Shown here: piece by piece, positions 37,947 to 47,988 of the stretch
Layout: each line of letters opens with the position of its first letter
Position numbering within the stretch: position 1 is the stretch's first letter
Notes under the pieces: model-generated
Seen by the model: the letters and a program-made list of their open reading frames with translations, nothing else
What the model was told of the DNA's origin: nothing
Databases searched by the model: none
Source: Thermodesulfovibrionia bacterium
GTDB lineage: Bacteria > Nitrospirota > Thermodesulfovibrionia > UBA6902
Assembly: GCA_020053105.1 (NCBI GenBank)
Contig: JAGVNU010000028.1
Coordinates: 1-64,000 of the forward strand
Length of the DNA: 64,000 bases
Reading direction: 5' to 3'
Position numbers and translations under genes: made by a program

Positions 37947-39593
37947 ATGAGCATCAGAAACAGAATAATAATATCTTCTGCAGTACTGGTAATGTTGTTT
38001 CTTGTGATGGGAGGTATTAACTGGTTCGGGAACAAGGCTGTAATGGAAAAGACCGAGCTTGCACATCTGCTTAACGACGGTACCATGCATCTTCAGGGAT
38101 TGTTCAGGGGAATAAATGAATTCATTATTGATGAAGGGGAACCCCTGTCTGTAAAGTTAACGCATGAACATATGTCCGGATACGATGAACTGCATAATAA
38201 ATTAATAAGCCTTTTGAAGGACCCTGCGATGCGTCAGGTATATGAAGAGACAATCACTCCTGAATGGAAAAAGGTCAGAGAAGGCGCGGAAACTTTCTTG
38301 CAGATTAAAAGGATAAATGTCGCAAACGATGACGCCATGCTTCAATACGGCCGGCTTACAGCCGAGGCAAGAATATTACTTAAGGAAGTTGAGGCCCTCG
38401 CGGACAAAAGTCTGGCGGACGCAAAGGCAATGGCAGAGAAAATTAAAGCTATTGTAAACATAGTCGCGGCGGCAAATGTGGTAATTATGTGTATTATACT
38501 GTTTAACCTTTACCGGTCTATTACGTCTCCGATCAAGAATTTACATACCATCGCCGAAGGCTTTGAAAAAGGGGACCTGAGTATTGCAATGGATGAATCA
38601 CGAAAGGACGAGTTCGGAAAGCTGGCCGTTAATTTCAACCAGGCTCTTATCAAACTCAGCTCCTTTATCGGACGGCTGAAGCAGGACATAAATTCCGTGG
38701 CAGTCAGTGCTGAGAGAGTTTCCGACGATACTGCCAGGATCGCCTCAGATGCTCAAAACCAGTCGTCACAGACAGGACAAGCTGCTGCAGCTACTGAAGA
38801 ACTTTCGGCAACATTTTCCGATATTGTCCAGAATACCGAGATCGTTTCCTCATCCGCCAACGATGCATTCAGTCTCGCAATGGAAAGCAGTGAAGTTGTA
38901 ATAGAGGCCATGAACTGCATGAATACCATAGCAGGGGCCGTAAAAGACGCAGCCGGCATTGTTGAAGGCCTGTCGCACAGGTCTATGCAAATTGGGGAAA
39001 TCATAGGGGTAATTAATGAAATCGCGGACCAGACAAATCTACTTGCGCTGAATGCGGCCATTGAGTCTGCACGCGCAGGTGAACAGGGCAGGGGTTTTGC
39101 AGTAGTAGCGAATGAAGTTAAAAAACTGGCGGAAAGGACCACTGCCGCCACGAAAGAAATAGCGGTCATGATAAACGGGATCCGGCAGGACACCGGCAAG
39201 GCCGTTGAGTCCATGCAGTTCTGTACAAGGGAAGTGTCCTCGGGCGCCGGCTTTTCGGAAAAGGCCGGGAATTCATTGCAGATGATAGTTGTATCATCCC
39301 AGAATGTTACAGACATGATCAGGAGGATTGCTTCTGCCGTTGAAGAACAATCCAGCGCGGCCAGTGAAATTACATCCAATCTTGCAGAGATAGCGAATAT
39401 AACGAATCAAACAAATGAAGGCGCCAGGCATTCTTCCGAATCCAGCAAGCTCCTCCGTGACACGGCGCTGGAGTTGAAGGACCTTGCAGGCGAATTCAGG
39501 CTGAGAAGTGGAATCGATGAAAGGGTGTCGCAGGATGACAAAGAACAAACAAACGCCGGGAGACATAACTTTACATCTCAAATCGGCAGCTGA
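37947..39593 (+). CDS. Methyl-accepting chemotaxis protein
   Basis: TM-periplasmic-TM-HAMP, signalling core [46 protein letters not shown]. Confidence 0.93.
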   Translation: MSIRNRIIISSAVLVMLFLVMGGINWFGNKAVMEKTELAHLLNDGTMHLQGLFRGINEFIIDEGEPLSVKLTHEHMSGYDELHNKLISLLKDPAMRQVYEETITPEWKKVREGAETFLQIKRINVANDDAMLQYGRLTAEARILLKEVEALADKSLADAKAMAEKIKAIVNIVAAANVVIMCIILFNLYRSITSPIKNLHTIAEGFEKGDLSIAMDESRKDEFGKLAVNFNQALIKLSSFIGRLKQDINSVAVSAERVSDDTARIASDAQNQSSQTGQAAAATEELSATFSDIVQNTEIVSSSANDAFSLAMESSEVVIEAMNCMNTIAGAVKDAAGIVEGLSHRSMQIGEIIGVINEIADQTNLLALNAAIESARAGEQGRGFAVVANEVKKLAERTTAATKEIAVMINGIRQDTGKAVESMQFCTREVSSGAGFSEKAGNSLQMIVVSSQNVTDMIRRIASAVEEQSSAASEITSNLAEIANITNQTNEGARHSSESSKLLRDTALELKDLAGEFRLRSGIDERVSQDDKEQTNAGRHNFTSQIGS

Positions 39594-39667
39594 AATTAAC
39601 AAAGATAACGTGGAACACTTTCAGTAACTATTCGTATTAATTCGGGAAGAGGACAGGCAGTTCTTTT

Positions 39668-39700
39668 AGCAGGGGCGGGCGTTAGATACCCGCCCCTGCT
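39668..39700. repeat. Palindromic intergenic repeat / likely bidirectional terminator
   Basis: agcaggggcggg-cgttagata-cccgcccctgct: perfect 12-bp stem between convergent genes. Confidence 0.8.
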
Positions 39701-39707
39701 GATTCAT

Positions 39708-41681
39708 TTATAATCTCTCTTTTACCAGATTGTCTACAACCGAAGGATCGGCAAGGGTTGAGGTGTCGCCTAAATCTTCGACGTCTCCTTTTGCGATTTT
39801 ACGCAGGATCCTCCTCATAATCTTTCCGCTCCGGGTCTTTGGCAGTCCGGGAGCAAACTGCAATTTGTCCGGTGTTGCAATCGGGCCTATGACTGTCCTT
39901 ACATGTCCGACGAGGATCTTTTTCAGTTCAGCCGACGGCTTCTGCCCGTCCTTCAGTGTTACATAAACATATATGCCTTCACCTTTTATTTCATGGGGGA
40001 ATCCGACAACAGCGGCCTCAGCAACGGCCTCATGACTGACAAGCGCTGACTCAACTTCAGCGGTCCCGAGCCTGTGGCCGGAGATATTGATGACATCATC
40101 AATCCTTCCCATTAACCAGTAATCACCGTCTGCATCAATACGGGCGCCGTCGCCGGTGAGATATTTGCCGGCGAATCTCGCGAAGTAAACTTCTTTCACC
40201 CTCTTTTGTTCCGGATCGCCGTATGTGCCGCGTATCATCCCTGGCCAGGGTTTATCAATAACGAGATACCCGCCTTCATTGACTGCCGCCTCGGTGCCGT
40301 CTTCTTTCAGTATCTTCGGCACGACTCCGGGGAAGGGCCTGTTAGCGGAGCCCGGCTTCAATGTCATCGCGCCGGGAAGGGCCGTAATTAATATACCGCC
40401 TGTCTCTGTCTGCCACCATGTATCGACAATCGGCAGTTTTTCTTTGCCTACATTGACGTGATACCACATCCACGCCTCAGGATTTATCGGTTCTCCAACC
40501 GAGCCGAGGACACGGAGTGAGGAAAGGTCATGCTTAAGAACATGGCCCTCGCCTTCTTTCATTAATGCCCTGATCGCTGTAGGCGCTGTGTAGAAAATAT
40601 TGACTTTATGTTTATCGCAAATCTGCCAGAACCTTCCGGCATCGGGATATGTCGGGATGCCTTCAAACATGAGGCTTGTCGCGCCGTTTGAGAGAGGTCC
40701 ATAGACGATATAGCTGTGTCCCGTTACCCAGCCGATGTCTGCTGTACAGAAATGGATGTCCTCATCATGATAATCAAATATCCATCTGAATGTGAGGTTG
40801 GTAAAAAGGAGATATCCGCCGGTAGTGTGCAGAACGCCTTTGGGTTTTCCGGTTGACCCGGAGGTGTAAAGTATGAACAAGGGATCTTCCGCGTCCATCT
40901 GTTCAGGTTCACAATAATTTGAAATATCAGCGGCGTTCATTTCATCATGCCACCATTTGTCCCTGTTTGGTTCCATGTCTATCCCGTCTGTTCTTTTTAC
41001 GACAATCATTTTTTCAACTGTCGGACATTCTTGCAAAGCAACGTCTGCATTTGCCTTGAGCGCTACCTGCCTGCCTCCTCTCAGTCCCCGGTCCGCAGTG
41101 ATGACAAGCGTTGACTTGCAGTCCTGTATCCTGTCTCTGAGCGCCGTGGAGCTGAAGCCGCCGAAAACGATACTGTGGATTGCGCCTATCCTTGCGCAAG
41201 CGAGCATGGATATTGCCAGCTCCGGTATCATCGGCAGATAGATCGTTACCCGGTCTCCTTTTTTTATCCCGTGTTTCTTCAGGACATTTGCGAATCTGTT
41301 CACCTCATAATAAAGCTGCTGATATGTATATGTCCTGTAACTCCCGTCGTCAGCCTCCCATATTATTGCTGCCTTGTTCCTTGTCGCTGTTGTTATATAT
41401 CTGTCGAGGCAGTTGTATGAAGCATTGAGTTTGCCGCCCTGAAACCACTTTATCTCCGGCTTGTGAAAATCATATTCAAGTACCTTGTCCCATTTTTTAT
41501 ACCAGGTCAGGTTCTTGTCAGCCATCTCGGCCCAGAAGCCTTCAGGGTCTTCAACGGAGCGTTTGTAAATCTTTTCGTATTCCGCAATGCTCTTGATATG
41601 GGCCTTGCTGCTGAAATCCTTTGACGGCGGGAAGGTCCTTTCTTCCGTCATAAGTACTTCAATCTTCTTGTCATCTGCCAT
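39708..41681 (-). CDS. acs: Acetyl-CoA synthetase
   Basis: 657 aa; [58 protein letters not shown]. Confidence 0.96.
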   Translation of the reverse strand: MADDKKIEVLMTEERTFPPSKDFSSKAHIKSIAEYEKIYKRSVEDPEGFWAEMADKNLTWYKKWDKVLEYDFHKPEIKWFQGGKLNASYNCLDRYITTATRNKAAIIWEADDGSYRTYTYQQLYYEVNRFANVLKKHGIKKGDRVTIYLPMIPELAISMLACARIGAIHSIVFGGFSSTALRDRIQDCKSTLVITADRGLRGGRQVALKANADVALQECPTVEKMIVVKRTDGIDMEPNRDKWWHDEMNAADISNYCEPEQMDAEDPLFILYTSGSTGKPKGVLHTTGGYLLFTNLTFRWIFDYHDEDIHFCTADIGWVTGHSYIVYGPLSNGATSLMFEGIPTYPDAGRFWQICDKHKVNIFYTAPTAIRALMKEGEGHVLKHDLSSLRVLGSVGEPINPEAWMWYHVNVGKEKLPIVDTWWQTETGGILITALPGAMTLKPGSANRPFPGVVPKILKEDGTEAAVNEGGYLVIDKPWPGMIRGTYGDPEQKRVKEVYFARFAGKYLTGDGARIDADGDYWLMGRIDDVINISGHRLGTAEVESALVSHEAVAEAAVVGFPHEIKGEGIYVYVTLKDGQKPSAELKKILVGHVRTVIGPIATPDKLQFAPGLPKTRSGKIMRRILRKIAKGDVEDLGDTSTLADPSVVDNLVKERL

Positions 41682-41817
41682 GCAAACCTCCTTATTATTG
41701 TTAACGCGTGATAATTAAGCTTATCGTATTACGTATTGAACATCTTGAGTTATTTATAAAATATACTACGCGACAAACCAGAAACAATCCAAAACACTTC
41801 CGGCTGATCTCCCGAAT

Positions 41818-42390
41818 CTATGCCGTCAGATTATGACATGACCGCTTAATATCCGAAAAAGTCTTCAGGGCCTCATGGGCGTGTGAAATGATCCAGAAAG
41901 AAGTCTGTTCAACCGGAACGGCATTTACATCCCCGAATATAAACTCCGTTGCTCTGGAGCCGAACTGGTCCTGATAACCGGTAACATCATTCCACGAGTC
42001 ATGGTATATTTTATACCTGTCCTTTAATGAATCGGGTCCGTCAATGGACTCCGCGGATTTGCCATATGCCAGGGAATACAAATTATGTATTTCATCTATC
42101 AGCGATTGATTGGACCTGGAGAATTTTTTGTCCACAAGCCAGAAATTTATCGCCACTATTTCATGAAACAGTTTGTGCTTATGCAATCCACTGAACAGCG
42201 ATTCTGTTTTGGAATGCTCCTCTTTTATAAACGAGAGCGCATGGTCAACACAGGTATCGAACAACAGCCTGCCGAGCTCTTTTTGCGCCCCGTCCCGGGG
42301 CAATTTCCGAATTGCCTTCAGCCTGCCGCTATGGGAATTGTCTTTGCCGTTGAAAACCTTTTTAACTAACGCAGTAATCATAAGTAACAC
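41818..42390 (-). CDS. Hypothetical protein
   Basis: 190-aa ORF without recognised domain; same strand, 4 nt from next gene. Confidence 0.5.
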   Translation of the reverse strand: MLLMITALVKKVFNGKDNSHSGRLKAIRKLPRDGAQKELGRLLFDTCVDHALSFIKEEHSKTESLFSGLHKHKLFHEIVAINFWLVDKKFSRSNQSLIDEIHNLYSLAYGKSAESIDGPDSLKDRYKIYHDSWNDVTGYQDQFGSRATEFIFGDVNAVPVEQTSFWIISHAHEALKTFSDIKRSCHNLTA

Positions 42391-42394
42391 CTTT

Positions 42395-42664
42395 TTACCG
42401 CCAGGAAGCGGGTTTGAAAATTATAACAATTGCGAGCCTTATAATGATAATTAATAAAATCGAAAGGGCAGGGACCCACCCTCCCTTTGCAAATGGGAAT
42501 ATCCTTTGAGTCAGCCTGAAGACCGGGTCAGTCACCTTTGCAAAAGCAGTTGTCATGATGTTTTGCCTGGCGCCGATGATGAGCGTCAGGAGGACCCTTC
42601 CAAGGACCATCCACATGAGGAACGACAATGTGTAGTTGACAAGCTGAAAAATATAAATGCTCAT
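42395..42664 (-). CDS. YggT family membrane protein
   Basis: VNYTLSFLMWMVLGRVLLTLI...DPVFRLTQRIFPF...ALSILLIIIIRLAIVII. Confidence 0.8.
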   Translation of the reverse strand: MSIYIFQLVNYTLSFLMWMVLGRVLLTLIIGARQNIMTTAFAKVTDPVFRLTQRIFPFAKGGWVPALSILLIIIIRLAIVIIFKPASWR

Positions 42665-42713
42665 AGGTTATATAATTTACTCCTCTGTGGTTACCCTTGG
42701 CAAGGGGATGTTT

Positions 42714-42743
42714 TGCAGGGGCGCTGCATGCAACGCCCCTGCA
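42714..42743. repeat. Palindromic intergenic repeat
   Basis: tgcaggggcgctgcatgcaacgcccctgca, near-perfect 30-bp palindrome. Confidence 0.8.
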
Positions 42744-42753
42744 TTTGAAAACT

Positions 42754-44760
42754 TTACTCCGCGTGCGTCTGTGCAGAACCTCTTGGAATTCTGACACTCT
42801 CTACGAATTCCTGCAGCTCGTGAGAAGGAGGTGCAGTCAATCTTGAGACAATGTAAATCGTGATGAACCCGAGCGGAATGCCGAACAGGCCGGACGAAAT
42901 GGTCTTTACCCCGAACCAGTTCAGTCCGTAGAACCTGCTGCCTATCATGTAAAACAGGCACATAGAGAAGCCTAACCACATGCCCGTAAGCGCGCCGGCC
43001 TTATTGGCCCGTTTGTCCCAGATGCCCATAACAAGGGCCGGGAAGAACGACGCAGCCGCAATCGAGAACGCCCACGCCACGAGCTCGACTATGATCGTAA
43101 GCTTAAAGGTGGCGACATAGGCGGAGATAAGCGCGACTACCACAAGAAGCACCCTTGAAATCGTAAGCCTCTTCAGGATCGAGGCGTTCGGGTTGATCAT
43201 CTTGTAGTAAAGATCGTGCGAAAGCGAGTTTGAGATGGTCAGAAGCAGACCGTCCGCAGTTGAAAGCGCTGCTGCAAGACCGCCTGCTGCCACAAGCCCT
43301 GAAACAACGTACGGAAGGCCCGCTATCTCAGGCGTTGCAAGCACGATTGCGTCAGCCCCGATTGTCAGCTCGTAGAACTGGAGTATGCCGTCGGCGTTCA
43401 GGTCTTTGAATGAGACCAGCCCTACCTTGGCCCAGTTCGCCATCCATGCAGGCAGCGATGCTATCGGCAGTCCTACGACATTGCTCAGCACCTCGTTTCT
43501 TGCAAAGGCGGCATATGCCGGAGCTGTGAAGTAAAGCAGGAATATGAAAAAGAGCGACCATCCGACAGAGATACGCGCCTGCTTGACCGATGGGACCGTG
43601 TAGTATCTCATGAGAATATGAGGCAGCCCCGCTGTTCCTACCATGAGGCAGAAAGTCAGGGCCAGCATATTCAGCATGTCCAGCCTCGCGAACGGTTCCA
43701 GATATGGTTTGATGGGTTTTGATTTGCCATCAGCAGCCGCTTTTGCCGCTTTCCATTTCTCTGTCGCTTCTGTTGGGTTTTTGGGAAGCGCTGCTATGGA
43801 TTTCTGTATCGCTTCCCTGTCAGCCGCAGGGGCATCGACAGGAAGCGCGGCAAGCTTGTCTTCAAGCGCCTGGTTCTTTGCCGCAAGGGCCGCAGGAACA
43901 TCTTTCATGTCAGCGGCGATCTTTTCCGATTCAACCTTCCATAGGCCCATGACCTCTATTTCTTTCGGGTCCGCATTTATTGCCTTTTCCTTTGCGTCTA
44001 TCTTCTGCAGCACCTGCCCGTACATGACCTCCGATACAGGTATCCCTGTTGTGTTATAGGACATGACCGTCACAGGGACGAGATACGCAAGGATCAGGAT
44101 GATGTACTGGGCGACCTGTGTCCAGGTGACCGCCTTCATGCCTCCCAACATCGAGCAGACCAGGATGCCTGCGAGACCGACAAAGACGCCGATCTGGAAA
44201 TCAATACCAAGGAACCGGCTCATGATGATTCCCACACCCGTGACCTGTGCGATGAGGTAGGTGAATGACGCGATTATCGCCGCGATGATCCCTATTGTTC
44301 GCGCCGCGCTGCCGCCGTACCGTGCGCCGAGAAAGTCGGGGATCGTGTATTGTCCGAATTTTCTCAGATATGGGCCGAGGAACACCGCCAGGAGCACGTA
44401 TCCGCCGGTCCACCCCATGACATAGGCAAGGCCGTCATACCCGAGACCGAAGATGGTCCCGGCCATTCCGATAAAGGAAGCTGCGGACATCCAGTCTGAG
44501 CCGGTCGCCATTCCGTTGAAAAGCGCGGGGACCGATCTTCCTGCAACATAATACTCTGAGACCTTGGCAGTCCGCGATGATATGCCGATAAGTGCGTAAA
44601 GCCCTATGGTAATGCCCATGTACGTGTAACCGATGGCTGCATTCGACATACCCATCTTCTCTCCGAAACCGAGAGCGATGACGAAGAGGATAAAGCCCCC
44701 GGTGTACATCAAGTAGATCTTGCCGAGGTTGTCCAAGAATGATGATTTTCCGTTTGCCAT
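42754..44760 (-). CDS. Sodium:solute symporter (acetate-type, VC_2705/ActP-like)
   Basis: SSS-family TM architecture; adjacent to DUF4212 protein and acs; carries a large soluble insertion. Confidence 0.88.
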   Translation of the reverse strand: MANGKSSFLDNLGKIYLMYTGGFILFVIALGFGEKMGMSNAAIGYTYMGITIGLYALIGISSRTAKVSEYYVAGRSVPALFNGMATGSDWMSAASFIGMAGTIFGLGYDGLAYVMGWTGGYVLLAVFLGPYLRKFGQYTIPDFLGARYGGSAARTIGIIAAIIASFTYLIAQVTGVGIIMSRFLGIDFQIGVFVGLAGILVCSMLGGMKAVTWTQVAQYIILILAYLVPVTVMSYNTTGIPVSEVMYGQVLQKIDAKEKAINADPKEIEVMGLWKVESEKIAADMKDVPAALAAKNQALEDKLAALPVDAPAADREAIQKSIAALPKNPTEATEKWKAAKAAADGKSKPIKPYLEPFARLDMLNMLALTFCLMVGTAGLPHILMRYYTVPSVKQARISVGWSLFFIFLLYFTAPAYAAFARNEVLSNVVGLPIASLPAWMANWAKVGLVSFKDLNADGILQFYELTIGADAIVLATPEIAGLPYVVSGLVAAGGLAAALSTADGLLLTISNSLSHDLYYKMINPNASILKRLTISRVLLVVVALISAYVATFKLTIIVELVAWAFSIAAASFFPALVMGIWDKRANKAGALTGMWLGFSMCLFYMIGSRFYGLNWFGVKTISSGLFGIPLGFITIYIVSRLTAPPSHELQEFVESVRIPRGSAQTHAE

Positions 44761-44761
44761 T

Positions 44762-45043
44762 TTATTTCTCCTCCTCCTCTTCTACCCCGAATTCTTTGTC
44801 ATACTTGTTCATTTTGAACGCGTAGTTGAATATGAGCCACACGAACACGATGAGGGAGCCCTGAGCGGCCATGTAATAACCGAACGGGAACCCTAGGATC
44901 ACTATGTTGTTGAGCTCTTTCACGAAGAAGGCGCAGACGTAAGTGACAATGAACCATATAACCATGGTAAATATTGTAAGTCTTATGTTCTTCTTCCAGT
45001 ACAAATTACGAGTTTCTTTTGAAACTTCCTGAAGCTCTTTCAT
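44762..45043 (-). CDS. DUF4212 (TIGR03647-type) small symporter subunit
   Basis: YWKKNIRLTIFTMVIWFIVTYVCAFFVKELNNIVILGFPFGYYMAAQGSLIVFVWLIFNYAF; start after gaaaggagg. Confidence 0.85.
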   Translation of the reverse strand: MKELQEVSKETRNLYWKKNIRLTIFTMVIWFIVTYVCAFFVKELNNIVILGFPFGYYMAAQGSLIVFVWLIFNYAFKMNKYDKEFGVEEEEEK

Positions 45044-45143
45044 GCCATTTAATCCTCCTTTCAAAGTTTGAATCGTGAATTTTTTCTTTTACCTCTCTAT
45101 CCCCCCTGATCACCTCCTTTTCCCTGAAGTAATAACAGCGTAT

Positions 45144-45791
45144 TCATGCCTTTCCTATTTTCAAGAGGTCCCTTATGCTTTTTACGCCGGACCCGGGCAG
45201 TGAGCTTAAAAACCGCTGGAAGAGCTGGGCGGTAATGAACGCGTCGCTCAGGGCGTTGTGCCCCTCGTTGAATGAAATGCTATACTCCCTTGCAATAGAG
45301 AACAGGTCGAGTTCGTCCCGCCTGGCAGTGTAATGCCTGCTGAATGGTCCTTCATTGGATTTTATCCATTCGTATATTTTGCAGGTGTCCACTGCCGCGT
45401 TCTTCATATTTTTTCTGCCGGTGCGTTTCAATTCCTTGTTGATGAAATTAATGTCAAGCGATACAAAATGCCCGACTATAACACTGTCCCCGCAAAAGGC
45501 TGACAGTTCATCCAGCACAGCGTCTATCGCTGGTTTCTGCTCAACCTCGGACGGAGTAATCCCGTGTATCAGGATGTTTTTGTGGTCCATACCGCTGGAC
45601 GGATGAATGAGCTGGTAAAATGACGCGCCTATATCTATCCTTGCGCCTTTCATCCTGACTGCGCCGATAGAGACTATAGAGTCCTTTTTTAGATCAAGTC
45701 CCGTGAGTTCTGTATCAATCACGGTGTATTCCGCTTCCCCGATTGCCAGAGGCGCTGTGTCATCTTTTCTAGAGAAGAAGCCTGCCAGCAT
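45144..45791 (-). CDS. DnaQ-family 3'-5' exonuclease
   Basis: YTVIDTELTGLDLKKDSIVSIGAVRMKG, IVGHFVSLDINFINKEL, EGHNALSDAFITAQLF. Confidence 0.88.
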   Translation of the reverse strand: MLAGFFSRKDDTAPLAIGEAEYTVIDTELTGLDLKKDSIVSIGAVRMKGARIDIGASFYQLIHPSSGMDHKNILIHGITPSEVEQKPAIDAVLDELSAFCGDSVIVGHFVSLDINFINKELKRTGRKNMKNAAVDTCKIYEWIKSNEGPFSRHYTARRDELDLFSIAREYSISFNEGHNALSDAFITAQLFQRFLSSLPGSGVKSIRDLLKIGKA

Positions 45792-45792
45792 A

Positions 45793-47700
45793 TTATTGGT
45801 TCACCATCCCCGGCCTGTATAATTCTGTGATTGCCTCCTGAATATTCAGGATGAGCTGGAAGGATTCCTTCAGGGATTTTTTCTCAAGTCCGCTGAGATT
45901 GTTCGGGTTGATGAAATTGTCCGGTTCCAGGGACTTCCCCATCAGGGCTATCTGGTGATGGATCCTGAGGAGGCTGATGAACTCAAAAGCCTGCTCTATC
46001 TCCTCGCCGAGTTCCATGACTATCGGATGCTTGTCTTTGAGAGAGCGCAGCCTTTCAAGGGTGGAGGTCTCGGACAGGCCTCTTTCAAGTGCAAACAGCC
46101 TTGCGATATCTACTATTGGGCCGATGCCCCGGAATTTGAGATTGAACTCGTCCTTATGCACCCCGCCTTTTTCAACGATAAAGGACTTGAAGAAACCGAG
46201 CGGGGGTCGGTTGTTCATTATAGTGCCTGCCATGCGGGCAAAGAAAACGTTCTGATTTTTCAGGGTCTTGTTAAGGTATGCTCTTAATTTATCCGCGAGC
46301 TTGATGTCTCCATGCACAGGACGGAAGTCGAAGAATATTAGTGAAAATAATAAAGAATCCGGGGTCGGGGTATTTATCCATTTTGAAAAATAGTCTTTCC
46401 AGATTTTTAAGGGCTGACGCCATTTCGGATTGCTTGCCATATAACCGGCCGGGCAATTTGGAAAGCCGCATGCGACCAGTGCCTCTTTTACAAAGTCGGA
46501 AAATCCTTTAAAATATTCCTCTGCTTTCTTCCCGTCTCCGGGGGATTTCGGGTCTTCGTAGATAATCGCATTGTCCTGATCGGTCTTGAATGTCTGCTCT
46601 TTTCTGCCTTCGCTGCCGAACACAATGAAACAGTAATCGACCGGCGGTTTCCCGAATTTTCTTTCAGCGATCTCGAGTATCTTCCTGACGAGACGGTCGT
46701 TGATCTCTGATATTATCCTTGTGATATTGCCTGCCTTTGCTCCTTCTTTAAGCAGTAGGTTGACTATCCTGTTGATCTTTTTTGAGACCGGCACAAGGTC
46801 CTCGATGTTCTGGCGGGTCTCTATGTCCCGGACAACGGAGATGGGGGAAGTGCCCTGCAGCATCATAAGGTCGTGATTTGTCAGGATGCCTCTTAATTTC
46901 CCATCATCAATTACAAGCAGATGATGAATGTTGTAGCGGATCATTTTAAGCAGGGCCTCAAAACAGTAGTCCCTCGCCTCTGTTGTCATAAGCGGGACAC
47001 TCATTATGCTGCTGATCGGCTCAGCCACATTAAGGCCCTTTGAGACGACCTTGTCGCGGAGGTCCCTGTCCGTAACGATACCGGCAGGCAGGTTGTCCTG
47101 ATCTACGAGGACAAGCGAGCTTATCTTCCTCTTTGACATCACCTCTGCGGCGTCTTTTATGGAAATCTCATTGGGCGCAGTTACTGCTGTCCTGGATGCC
47201 AGTTCTCCGACCGGTGTCGTAAACAGGAGTTTGTCGCCGCCGCCGTACAACAGGCTTTTGCTGTGCATTTCACTGAAGGTCTTATCTATGTATTTATTAA
47301 GGAATGATTTGAGGAAATACTCTGAGAAGGCCGCGTTGCCATCCAGGAGCCCCTGTATGGTTTCTTTAGTTACGAGGTAGCAGATTGTGTCCTCCACGGC
47401 TTTGACATTGGCGCGGGACCTGTCTCCACGGATTAGGGAGAGAAGGCCGAAGGTGTCACCCTCGCTCCTGTAATCAATTACAACTTCCTCGTTAACATCG
47501 GGTCTTATGAATACCTTGACCCCGCCTTTTTTTATGATCCTGAGAAAGTCACTAGGCGGCCCGTCCTGCTGTAATATAAGCGTGTCTTTCGGGTAAAACT
47601 CGACGATGACCCCGCCGGCAATATTGCCCAGCGTGGCATCATCCAGTTCCTGAAAGGGCTGGATATTACTGAGAAAGTCTTTTACCTCTTTTACAGTCAT
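45793..47700 (-). CDS. cNMP-binding / CBS / DUF294 nucleotidyltransferase-like protein (copy 1)
   Basis: cNMP domain, CBS pair (VMSKRKISSLVLVDQDNLPAGIVTDRDLR), DUF294 (FIVFGSEGRKEQTFKTDQDNAIIYEDP). Confidence 0.9.
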   Translation of the reverse strand: MTVKEVKDFLSNIQPFQELDDATLGNIAGGVIVEFYPKDTLILQQDGPPSDFLRIIKKGGVKVFIRPDVNEEVVIDYRSEGDTFGLLSLIRGDRSRANVKAVEDTICYLVTKETIQGLLDGNAAFSEYFLKSFLNKYIDKTFSEMHSKSLLYGGGDKLLFTTPVGELASRTAVTAPNEISIKDAAEVMSKRKISSLVLVDQDNLPAGIVTDRDLRDKVVSKGLNVAEPISSIMSVPLMTTEARDYCFEALLKMIRYNIHHLLVIDDGKLRGILTNHDLMMLQGTSPISVVRDIETRQNIEDLVPVSKKINRIVNLLLKEGAKAGNITRIISEINDRLVRKILEIAERKFGKPPVDYCFIVFGSEGRKEQTFKTDQDNAIIYEDPKSPGDGKKAEEYFKGFSDFVKEALVACGFPNCPAGYMASNPKWRQPLKIWKDYFSKWINTPTPDSLLFSLIFFDFRPVHGDIKLADKLRAYLNKTLKNQNVFFARMAGTIMNNRPPLGFFKSFIVEKGGVHKDEFNLKFRGIGPIVDIARLFALERGLSETSTLERLRSLKDKHPIVMELGEEIEQAFEFISLLRIHHQIALMGKSLEPDNFINPNNLSGLEKKSLKESFQLILNIQEAITELYRPGMVNQ

Positions 47701-47759
47701 AAGTTGTGACTTTTTTTATATTTTTAGGGGACAATAATTAAAATAGATGGATAGAGTAA

Positions 47760-47775
47760 AGCAAGGCACATGCCC
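47760..47775 (-). promoter_or_regulatory. Candidate sigma-54 promoter for the DUF294-DnaQ-DUF4212-SSS operon
   Basis: Minus strand GGGCATGTGCCTTGCT (GG-N10-GC), 60 nt upstream of the 47700 start. Confidence 0.55.
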
Positions 47776-47988
47776 ATAGGGCGGTAGTTATTTGAACTTA
47801 TTGAAAATAAAGGCATAATTGTCTCGGGATGGGTTCAGGGCCAGCTTTTCCTTTCGGGGCAATATATGGTGGATGTTACTTTAAGTATCGTTATAACGGA
47901 AGAATTCAAGAAAATTATTAAATATCAGGCAGTTTAGGGATGTTACTTTTTGTAATTAGGTCTTGGGAGGACGTGAAAAAATGTAACG

